From NCBI GenBank assembly GCA_937885465.1, contig CAKZZM010000208.1:1-19570 (forward strand): a stretch of DNA of 19,570 nucleotides, given 5' to 3'. The notes below the pieces were generated by a model. That model was not told the origin of the DNA, searched no databases, and saw only the letters and a list, made by a program, of their open reading frames with translations. This document shows positions 1-5,321 of this stretch, piece after piece. Within the stretch, counting starts at the first letter, position 1; each line of letters starts with the position of its first letter. The position numbers and the translations under genes were made by a program. The DNA comes from an uncultured Bacteroidales bacterium. GTDB taxonomy: Bacteria; Bacteroidota; Bacteroidia; Bacteroidales; Paludibacteraceae.

Positions 1-416
1 ACCAAGCGCAGACCTTGAAGGCTATCCGCGAGGCAGAGGCTTATCCCGGACCGTCACTGATTATCGCTTACGCGCCATGTATCAACCACGGTCTGAAAGC
101 CGGTATGGGCAAGTCGCAAGCCGAAGAGGCAAAGGCAGTTGAATGTGGTTACTGGCACTTGTGGCGTTACAATCCGCAACTTGAGGCAGAGGGCAAGAAC
201 CCGTTCTCGCTCGACAGCAAAGAGCCGCAATGGGATAAGTTCATTGACTTCCTGAAGGGTGAGGTACGTTTCGCATCTGTGATGAAGCAGTTCCCGCAGG
301 AAGCCGCCGAACTCTTCGAAGCCGCCAAGTCCAACGCCCAATGGCGCTACCGCTCGTATCAGCGCATGCTCAGCACGGATTGGTCCAAACCCGAAGCTGA
401 AAAGGCTACTGAATAA
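1..416 (+). CDS. nifJ: Pyruvate:ferredoxin (flavodoxin) oxidoreductase, C-terminal end (partial)
   Basis: The reading frame is open from base 3 and ends at TAA 414-416, so only the last 137 or so residues of a protein of usually about 1180 residues are present. NifJ oxidatively decarboxylates pyruvate to acetyl-CoA and CO2 and passes electrons to ferredoxin or flavodoxin; it is cytosolic and central to anaerobic metabolism. The visible piece belongs to the C-terminal thiamine-diphosphate half: PGPSLIIAYAPCINHGLK, with the conserved Cys, and GMGKSQAEEAKAVECGYWHLWRYNP nearby, followed by the usual tail with AQWRYRSYQRM. This match to the family is strong. The gene is followed by a bidirectional terminator at 532-570. 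Codon use and GC content look like a native housekeeping gene, unlike the AT-rich genes further right. The start lies outside the window. Confidence 0.96.
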   Translation, partial: QAQTLKAIREAEAYPGPSLIIAYAPCINHGLKAGMGKSQAEEAKAVECGYWHLWRYNPQLEAEGKNPFSLDSKEPQWDKFIDFLKGEVRFASVMKQFPQEAAELFEAAKSNAQWRYRSYQRMLSTDWSKPEAEKATE

Positions 417-421
417 TCCTT

Positions 422-470
422 TCGGCAGAGCCGATGTCGAAATACAATTTCGACAAATATAAAAACGAGA
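422..470. repeat. Composite palindrome element, copy A
   Basis: Two hairpins in a row, TCGGC/GCCGA (422-434) and GTCGAAAT/ATTTCGAC (436-454, loop ACA), are followed by ATAAAAACGAGA (459-470). The same arrangement recurs at 1090-1141: the 19-nt palindrome is identical, the trailing ATAAAAACGAGA is identical, and the preceding short hairpin has a different stem. The element is non-coding and lies just past the nifJ stop. Function unknown. Confidence 0.7.
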
Positions 471-508
471 AAGAAGCGGATGAATAAAAACGAGAAAGAA
501 GCGGATGA
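459..508. repeat. 25-bp perfect tandem direct repeat
   Basis: Bases 459-483 and 484-508 are identical and directly adjacent; the unit begins ATAAAAACGAGAAAG and ends GCGGATGA. It lies between the nifJ stop and the terminator. The 5' part of the unit (ATAAAAACGAGA) is shared with the end of the composite element at 1090-1141, so the duplication involved the edge of that element. A small hairpin GCGGA/TCCGC (501-515) overlaps the second copy. Confidence 0.9.
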
Positions 509-531
509 TTTCCGCCGAATCTGAATAATGA

Positions 532-570
532 AACAATAAAGGCACTTCACGGGGGAGTGCCTTTATTGTT
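532..570. terminator. Bidirectional intrinsic terminator between convergent genes
   Basis: A perfect 15-bp stem pairs 532-546 (AACAATAAAGGCACT) with 556-570, closing a loop of nine bases. The A-rich left flank and T-rich right flank give a U-tract in either direction. It sits between nifJ (plus) and the first small minus-strand gene (stop at 613), so it can end both transcripts. Confidence 0.85.
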
Positions 571-580
571 GAAGAACGAT

Positions 581-595
581 GTAGATAGTATCTAC
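581..595. repeat. Short palindrome GTAGATA/TATCTAC
   Basis: A 7-bp inverted repeat (581-587 with 589-595) directly downstream of the small gene at 613-936. It resembles the palindrome at 1057-1073 (GTCGGATA/TATCCGAC): both are preceded by GAT and both contain GATAGTATC, with paired changes in the arms. Confidence 0.55.
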
Positions 596-612
596 ACGGA
601 AAGTACAATGCC

Positions 613-936
613 TTACAAGGTGCGATAGACTTGGGCGAAGATGTAGCCGCGAAGGGTGTGGTAGGTGAGATTGCCACTCTTGATTTGGTTGCGCCAAGCG
701 GTGCGGTAGGGTTCGAGCAGGTCAACATCCATCATAATGGTGTTGGTCTGTTGTGCGGCTTGGCGGAACTTGGTCGTGCAAGCTTGTTGGGCGGCGGTGG
801 GACTGCCCGTGGGCGTGGTGTAAACAGTGGTATAGCGGCGGTCGGTGCCTTGACGGTAACAATAAGTGGTGCGGTGACGCTTGGTTATTTTGCCGGATAG
901 GTAATCTATCGGGTCAAGATAATGAACTTTTGCCAT
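613..936 (-). CDS. Small basic hypothetical protein (paralogue 1 of 3)
   Basis: The product is 107 residues long from the ATG at 936; a longer frame reaches 981, but its first 15 residues lack any likeness to the paralogues, which all begin MA(K/I), so I chose 936. I do not recognise a named domain. It shares a layout with the proteins at 1194-1520 and 13680-14105: MA-x-(I/V) start, an early Ile-Asp region, a Tyr/Arg-rich strand-like part, then PT(A)AQ-type helix, an aromatic YxxxW element and a C-terminal YxTLxxYIF motif (here YHTLRGYIF). It is rich in Thr, Gln, Arg and Tyr, with no signal peptide or membrane segment. Upstream (963-1125) is a dense run of hairpins; the neighbour at 1194-1520 is on the same strand 257 bp away. 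A GNRA-type hairpin lies 26 bp before the ATG. Function unknown; binding of nucleic acid is only a guess from its charge. Confidence 0.75.
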   Translation of the reverse strand: MAKVHYLDPIDYLSGKITKRHRTTYCYRQGTDRRYTTVYTTPTGSPTAAQQACTTKFRQAAQQTNTIMMDVDLLEPYRTAWRNQIKSGNLTYHTLRGYIFAQVYRTL

Positions 937-962
937 GACTTTTTGTTTTTTAGTGCTACCCA

Positions 963-1125
963 CTTGCCGCTTTCGCGACAAGCAGGTAACGAAAATGAAA
1001 CATTCTTTTAATGAGCCAAGATTGGCTCATACATTCTTTTCAGCCTTGTGGCTGATGTCGGATAGTATCCGACCTAATGGACGAAACTCTCGGTCTTGCA
1101 ACCGAAGTCGAAATACAATTTCGAC
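963..1125 (-). other. Run of six small hairpins upstream of the small gene
   Basis: In about 160 bases there are six stem-loops: 963-982 (read on the minus strand, 8-bp stem with one G-U pair and a GAAA loop), 1011-1030 (ATGAGCCAA/TTGGCTCAT), 1040-1055 (TCAGCC/GGCTGA), 1057-1073 (GTCGGATA/TATCCGAC), 1090-1105 (TCGGT/ACCGA) and 1107-1125 (GTCGAAAT/ATTTCGAC). The region lies between the co-directional small genes at 1194-1520 and 613-936 and has no convincing coding frame. It would be present in a read-through transcript of the two genes. It may be a structured leader or a cluster of repeats; no known riboswitch class was recognised. Confidence 0.6.
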
Positions 1126-1141
1126 AGTCATAAAAACGAGA
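1090..1141. repeat. Composite palindrome element, copy B
   Basis: Second copy of the element at 422-470: hairpin TCGGT/ACCGA (1090-1105), then the identical 19-nt palindrome GTCGAAATACAATTTCGAC (1107-1125), four unrelated bases, then ATAAAAACGAGA (1130-1141). The spacing agrees with copy A. It overlaps the hairpin run upstream of the 613-936 gene. Confidence 0.7.
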
Positions 1142-1193
1142 GCCTTCAGTCTGTCGGTTTTGGCAGAGTTAAACATTAGGACGGAATTAAACA

Positions 1194-1520
1194 TTATGGT
1201 TCTGCGGTTTCCTCCTCATACTTGACGTGGAAGATGTAGGAAGTGAGAGTTTTGTACTTGCGTTGGGCTTTCCATTGGGCTTTGTACTGCGCCCGTTGTG
1301 AGGCATCGGCGAGTGCCGTTTTGACCTTGGCGGCAACGGTAGCGAAGAGGTCTTGTGCCTGCTTCTGTGCAGCTGTGGGTGGTTGGTTGTCAGTCGGGTG
1401 TTTGAGACGGACACCGATAGTTGTTTCATCGAAAGCACGGATACGTGTATAAACACGGTCTGATTTGGAATACTTGCCCTTCATTGAATCAATGTGGGTC
1501 ATTGGATTGATTATTGCCAT
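1194..1520 (-). CDS. Small basic hypothetical protein (paralogue 2 of 3)
   Basis: The product is 108 residues long from the ATG at 1520; four residues could be added from an ATG at 1532, but the 1520 start gives MAIINP, matching MAKINP of the paralogue at 13680-14105. The shared layout is an N-terminal INPxxxI, a short basic strand-like region (KSDRVYTRIRAFDE), a HPxxxxPPTxxQ turn, a long Ala/Lys/Gln-rich helix, and YKTLTSYIF near the C-terminus. There is no membrane segment, signal peptide or catalytic motif. An 8-bp inverted repeat (1528-1535 with 1551-1558) sits just before the ATG and another repeat-family hairpin at 1647-1666. No clean promoter was found within 200 bp upstream on the minus strand. 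Function unknown; the family appears multi-copy in this genome. Confidence 0.78.
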   Translation of the reverse strand: MAIINPMTHIDSMKGKYSKSDRVYTRIRAFDETTIGVRLKHPTDNQPPTAAQKQAQDLFATVAAKVKTALADASQRAQYKAQWKAQRKYKTLTSYIFHVKYEEETAEP

Positions 1521-1527
1521 AATATAT

Positions 1528-1558
1528 TCCAACAGAATTTGTTACTCCCCCTGTTGGA
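1528..1558 (-). repeat. Inverted repeat just upstream of small gene ATG
   Basis: TCCAACAG (1528-1535) pairs with CTGTTGGA (1551-1558), eight perfect base pairs with a 15-nt loop. It begins seven bases upstream of the ATG at 1520. In the minus-strand RNA the loop holds a G-rich GGGGGAG string. It could be an operator or a translation-control hairpin. Confidence 0.45.
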
Positions 1559-1646
1559 TTAGGGGCCTTAAAGTTAATATAATGTTATCGTAGGTTTTAC
1601 TTTGCTATGCGCACTTGCAGAGTAGTCACCATAGTCTGAACACTTT

Positions 1647-1666
1647 ATCATCCAAGCTTGGCTGAT
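1647..1666. repeat. ATCAGCC-type inverted repeat, diverged copy
   Basis: ATCATCCAAG (1647-1656) pairs with CTTGGCTGAT (1657-1666) with one mismatch. The right arm matches the family seen at 1011-1030, 1040-1055 and 14123-14232 (core AGCCA/TGGCT). It lies 127 bp upstream of the small gene starting at 1520. Confidence 0.5.
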
Positions 1667-1841
1667 ACGCAATTGCTCTTAAAGCAATCTATATTGTCAG
1701 TTGGATTTAGTCGTTCAGACACTTTGTATTGAGCAAAAGAAATGCCCTATGTGCCAAAAGGAAAAACAAAGGAAAGAGAGCAAACGAAAGGAAAAAGTAA
1801 GGAAAACCTGACACGCTATTCTGCCAAATTGCCTTATTGAA

Positions 1842-1878
1842 GGAATATAAAAGGAAAGTCTGCCGTGTTGGCAGACTT
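1842..1878 (-). terminator. Candidate intrinsic terminator, distal, for the minus-strand block
   Basis: A perfect 9-bp stem pairs 1856-1864 (AAGTCTGCC) with 1870-1878 around a 5-nt loop. Read on the minus strand the stem is followed by TTTCCTTTTATA, a serviceable U-tract. It lies about 110 bp past the stop codon at 1987. Confidence 0.6.
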
Positions 1879-1911
1879 GGTGGCAGTGAGAAATCGAAAA
1901 ATATGGACGGG

Positions 1912-1947
1912 TGAAAATTAAACAGCATTTAATTGGTGGTTAAATGC
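1912..1947 (-). terminator. Candidate intrinsic terminator, proximal, for the minus-strand block
   Basis: GCATTTAA (1925-1932) pairs with TTAAATGC (1940-1947) around a 7-nt loop. On the minus strand it is followed by TGTTTAATTTTC. It is 39 bp past the stop of the gene at 1987-3027. The stem is AT-rich, so it is weaker than the one at 1856-1878; the two may act in series. Confidence 0.5.
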
Positions 1948-1986
1948 CGTTTTAGGGGATATTTGTGTGCGAATATATATGGAAAT

Positions 1987-3027
1987 TTATTGTATTGGAG
2001 GTAATTCAAATGTTTGGCGGTGTTTGTTGAGGATATTTAGAAATTGCTGTGTCAAAGTGATATCTGCATCGGTTATAGCCTTAGTAGAGTGTTTTGCTTT
2101 CCAATTCGGGTATCTACTATTGTCATCTATGATGACTCCGTGACTAAGTGATGTTTCGCTAAGGTTTTTACCATGGCTTTTGATAGATATATTCAGAGTG
2201 GATTGAAGCAAAGAAAGAAACTCGCTGTGTTTGTTGAAACGGAAGTTGAGGAGTTGTTTTTCGTAACAGATACGTTCAATGATATACCACTTGCCGAGTT
2301 GTAGTTTGGGATAGGCAGTCATAAAGTCACGCAAAGTTGCTGCAAGGGCTTGGTGTTGTTTTTGGAGATTAGATGTAGGTGCCTGCATCGGTTTGGATTG
2401 AATGTTATCGACAGTAGGCTTAATAACCTTTGGTAGAGGCTGCTGTTTGCGTTGCAGAGGTTGTAGCAGGATTTCCGCAGGTGGCACTATTTTGAGGATG
2501 CGTGTAAAATGCTGTTCTATTGATGTGCGATTATCAGGGTGTATTTCAGCAGAATATAGATATTGGACTTCCATATTGCAATATATTACAGTCCAAAGGA
2601 GATAATATGTCAAAATGGTTGATTCAATAGCATCGGTGTTTGTTGTAAAGTTGGTAATGAGTGATTGTCGGAGGTCGTTTAGGATATTGATATTGGGTTT
2701 TAGAAGTCTGTATATGCGATTGAGCGCAACAGCGACACGTTCACGATGTTGTTTGAGATAAAAGGCATTGAGGTACTCATCGTGTTTGAGCGCATTGACG
2801 GCAGCTTGATTGATGTATAGCGTGGCAGCATTGGTTATGATGCGTTGGTTATAGCGAATGCGATTTGAGAAATCGGGGAAAGGGAAGGATAATTGATAGC
2901 GAGGTGTGTAGATAGGTTTTTCTATGGTCGTGGTTCGTAATAGGTAGAGATATTCATCTTCCGACTTGACGGGTTGCAATAATTGTTGTGGTTGGAAGAG
3001 ATAATATGTAAGGTCTTGAGATTGCAT
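1987..3027 (-). CDS. Uncharacterised protein, putative Argonaute partner
   Basis: The product is 346 residues long from the ATG at 3027; a TTG at 3045 would add six residues. I recognise no family. The N-terminal 200 residues look all-helical with many Tyr, Leu and Asn (NALKHDEYLNAFYLKQHRERV), followed by a Gln/Pro-rich linker (about residues 198-225) and a C-terminal helical part ending near LNILNKHRQTFELPPIQ. The segment LSHGVIIDDNSRYPNW is the most distinctive motif. There is no signal peptide, membrane segment or visible nuclease, TIR, SIR2 or helicase motif. It follows the Argonaute stop by only 24 bp on the same strand, has similar base composition to it, and is followed by terminators, so it is most likely the last gene of the Argonaute module. 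Inactive Argonautes generally work with a co-encoded effector or accessory protein, which is the basis for the suggested role. Confidence 0.8.
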   Translation of the reverse strand: MQSQDLTYYLFQPQQLLQPVKSEDEYLYLLRTTTIEKPIYTPRYQLSFPFPDFSNRIRYNQRIITNAATLYINQAAVNALKHDEYLNAFYLKQHRERVAVALNRIYRLLKPNINILNDLRQSLITNFTTNTDAIESTILTYYLLWTVIYCNMEVQYLYSAEIHPDNRTSIEQHFTRILKIVPPAEILLQPLQRKQQPLPKVIKPTVDNIQSKPMQAPTSNLQKQHQALAATLRDFMTAYPKLQLGKWYIIERICYEKQLLNFRFNKHSEFLSLLQSTLNISIKSHGKNLSETSLSHGVIIDDNSRYPNWKAKHSTKAITDADITLTQQFLNILNKHRQTFELPPIQ

Positions 3028-3051
3028 AATGTAGTAGAGATGCAAGGATAA

Positions 3052-5262
3052 TTATAGAAACCACAAGTTATGTTGGATGTCGGAAACAGTGGCTTGCTCT
3101 TCGAAATATGGCAGAATCTCTGACACCAGTTCGGGATACTTGATAGTTACCGGCAGGTGCTGTTGTTTTACCGACTTAAAATAGATACGGCTGAAACGAT
3201 AGACTTGTTCTATGAGGTCACGGATGGTTTGTGCGTCAATGGGTTCTTTGGATGTGGGGCAGGTGATTTTCAGCTTGACAGGGAAAGGAAAACTATCGGG
3301 GCGGGTACCGTTGGGAAATGTTTGAGAATAATATCGCGTATTGTTGCAAAGAAGATAATTGCCGTTGCCGAGATTGATATAACGTCCGCTATATGGAAGG
3401 AGAGCGTTTGTGTTTCCTGCGTCAAAAAGAACAAAGTCTTCGGACTCTGTTTTATTGATAGTTACGACATAGACGGGCAGTTTGTTGGGTATTTGGAGAG
3501 AATTAAGCATACGCTCCAGTTCCAGAAACTCTCGTTGGTTCATTTGTTTGTAGTAGTGGATAACCAACTTATCCGGTGTTCCATTGGCGGAGCTATATCG
3601 GATAATTGCATCGCGTATAGAGCCGACAAGCTCTTTGATTTCGTCCTGCATAAAATACTGAAACGAATCGAATACGCCGGTATTGTCAAAAGCAAAAGCA
3701 GAGCCTATGTAGGTTGCGCCTTTCTCTTGATTGCGAAATGCTCCTATTCCAACTACTAATTCGTTTGTTTTTTGGACATTGAACTTCCATGGTATGCCAC
3801 CGAGTTTGGCACAGATGGCGAGGGCTATGTTTTGCAAAGTATATTCAAATCCTGTTTTAATGGTTGTAGTTCCCGAGAATGTTATGTTATCGGCATTAAC
3901 TACTTGCAGGGCTATATTGCGTGAAAGCAGTTCTTCTTTGATTTTGTAGTAGGCGTGGCGAGCGGTGGCATTGTGGGTATGTTTGTCGATTGGTGAAACA
4001 TATAGAGCGATATAAGTTTCGTCAAGTTTGAGTTCGCCGTTATCGAACATTTGGTTGAGTTTAGTCGCTATTTCGGGTGAGGGATTGTTCATATCTTCAA
4101 ACTCGATATGGGCTTTAACCCAAGTTGTATCTCTGCCGGTAAAGCGTTTGAGTACATCGGTTTTGCTTGTATTGTCGGTAGTTGTGTAAAGTTTATAGGC
4201 TTTGTAACCACCTCGCAGTGAACTTAATAGTTTTCGTGCTTGTTCAATTTGGTCTTTATGGAAAATGCAGAATATATTAACTTTAGGAGCTTTGATAGGT
4301 TGGTAAGGTCCTGCATTTAGTCCTTTGGACGGGTTCTGTTCCGATGTGTTGTTGGCAAAGAGGAGTGTCTTGCTATTGTATTCTGTTTTGCCTATTTGAG
4401 TATCTGTAGCCCATGCGAAGCCGTTGTCGGCTATTGGTATAAAAGAACGAAAGTCCTTATTATCGAGGAAACGTTTGTAGAAGTTGTTAATCTTGTTGAA
4501 GTAATTGAGTAAAGGGTTTGTCTCACGGTGGGTAACAGGCTCTTGATTAAAGTAATTAAGCAGTTTGTGACTTAAAACAGGATATGCACATTCGGAACGA
4601 TAGAAAGGCCGATGTTTGAGATATTCAAGCCGTTCAATAAATTGGTAATGACTGTCTTTGTCAAGGTATAATACTTTGGAAATGAACGAATAGATGTCGG
4701 TACTATCTGTTTGTGCAAAAGGGTCGTCAGATTGTTGTTCGGCTATAAGTTGTGCGATGGAATAGAGACTGATATGGGTAGTGCGCTCATAAGAAAGGAC
4801 AATTTGTGGTCGCTGATTGAAGTGGTCGAAATCAATTTTCAGATTGTAGCGTTCGCACTTGGTGCTGTTCGGATAATCAGCCTTATCGTCAGGGAGTTCG
4901 ACCCAAATTTGTTTGTCGTGTGTGATATAGTCTGTGTAGATATAGAGATTAGGATGATTAGTACGGAAATACTTATGAATAAGGATGTTGTAGTATTGTT
5001 TGACGAGGAAATAGTTTTGCGGGATGTTGAAGTCTATGGGCAGAGGTAATAGTTCATCGTTTGGTTTGTCGAAAGATGTATAGATAGGTTCGCCGTTTTT
5101 GAGTTTAGGGAATATGGAACGTATGTTGAGGGGATAGAGTTGTGATGATTTGAGTCGTGTGAGATGCAGGTCGGGCAAATGCTTATCTTCGTCAGAGAAG
5201 TAGAAGGTAACCGGCTCTGACGGAAAGGTGAAAGGGAGAGTGTTGAGAAAGAGGCGTTCCAT
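3052..5262 (-). CDS. Long prokaryotic Argonaute, PIWI catalytic site lost
   Basis: The product is 736 residues long. Argonautes bind a short nucleic-acid guide and find complementary targets. The C-terminal half carries MID and PIWI. The MID pocket appears intact: Y439-K440, Q453 and K486 (in AKLGGIPW) fit the YK-type residues that hold the 5' phosphate of the guide. The PIWI fold starts at about residue 500 (ELVVGIGAFR), but the first catalytic Asp is Gly507; the Asp expected in the HRDG-like strand is Tyr571 (VIHYYKQ), and the last site near 711 (KYPELVSE) is Glu, so the DEDX tetrad is missing and target cleavage is not expected. The protein ends in LWFL, as Argonautes commonly do. The N-terminal 400 residues are divergent; the length exceeds short pAgos (about 450-500) and fits an N-PAZ-like-MID-PIWI layout, as in the inactive long-B group. 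The next gene (1987-3027) begins 24 bp later. The gene ahead, helicase-PIN, ends 59 bp upstream. Confidence 0.92.
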   Translation of the reverse strand: MERLFLNTLPFTFPSEPVTFYFSDEDKHLPDLHLTRLKSSQLYPLNIRSIFPKLKNGEPIYTSFDKPNDELLPLPIDFNIPQNYFLVKQYYNILIHKYFRTNHPNLYIYTDYITHDKQIWVELPDDKADYPNSTKCERYNLKIDFDHFNQRPQIVLSYERTTHISLYSIAQLIAEQQSDDPFAQTDSTDIYSFISKVLYLDKDSHYQFIERLEYLKHRPFYRSECAYPVLSHKLLNYFNQEPVTHRETNPLLNYFNKINNFYKRFLDNKDFRSFIPIADNGFAWATDTQIGKTEYNSKTLLFANNTSEQNPSKGLNAGPYQPIKAPKVNIFCIFHKDQIEQARKLLSSLRGGYKAYKLYTTTDNTSKTDVLKRFTGRDTTWVKAHIEFEDMNNPSPEIATKLNQMFDNGELKLDETYIALYVSPIDKHTHNATARHAYYKIKEELLSRNIALQVVNADNITFSGTTTIKTGFEYTLQNIALAICAKLGGIPWKFNVQKTNELVVGIGAFRNQEKGATYIGSAFAFDNTGVFDSFQYFMQDEIKELVGSIRDAIIRYSSANGTPDKLVIHYYKQMNQREFLELERMLNSLQIPNKLPVYVVTINKTESEDFVLFDAGNTNALLPYSGRYINLGNGNYLLCNNTRYYSQTFPNGTRPDSFPFPVKLKITCPTSKEPIDAQTIRDLIEQVYRFSRIYFKSVKQQHLPVTIKYPELVSEILPYFEEQATVSDIQHNLWFL

Positions 5263-5321
5263 GATTGGTGAGGGGTTTAGTTTTTGAAGGAAAACATCCT
5301 TTTAGTAGTACGGTAATTTTG

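Larger units (their letters stand above)
1521..1986. other. Gene-free stretch, 466 bp
   Basis: No convincing gene is present; a 73-codon minus-strand frame at 1707-1928 is low-complexity Phe/Leu/Ser and crosses two terminator-like hairpins. The stretch holds, from the left, an inverted repeat before the small gene (TCCAACAG/CTGTTGGA, 1528-1558), a repeat-family hairpin (1647-1666), a small hairpin ATTGCT/AGCAAT near 1672-1688, a purine-rich tract with several AAAGGAAA-like words (about 1755-1860), and two minus-strand terminator candidates (1842-1878 and 1912-1947) that close the large defence gene block. Confidence 0.7.

Noticed and set aside
54..728. Long minus-strand frame of 224 codons over the nifJ end
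   Set aside because: It lies antisense to the well-supported nifJ frame, crosses the strong terminator at 532-570, and resembles no protein.
417..1193. Possible CRISPR array in the hairpin-rich regions
   Set aside because: The repeats are palindromes of differing sequence with irregular spacing and no equal-length spacers, and there are no cas genes.
1755..1860. AAAGGAAA-like words as possible iterons or an origin
   Set aside because: They are irregularly spaced, form part of a general purine-rich tract, and no replication gene is nearby.
1707..1928. Minus-strand frame of 73 codons rich in Phe and Leu
   Set aside because: It comes from a purine-rich tract read in reverse, crosses a terminator hairpin, and has no likeness to a membrane peptide family I know.
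3157..3759. Plus-strand frame of 200 codons
   Set aside because: It is antisense to the Argonaute PIWI domain; the minus-strand frame has clear motifs and this one has none.
5290..5305. Small hairpin AAGGA/TCCTT between the helicase-PIN and Argonaute genes
   Set aside because: The stem is only five pairs and on the coding (minus) strand it is not followed by a T run, so I do not call it a terminator.
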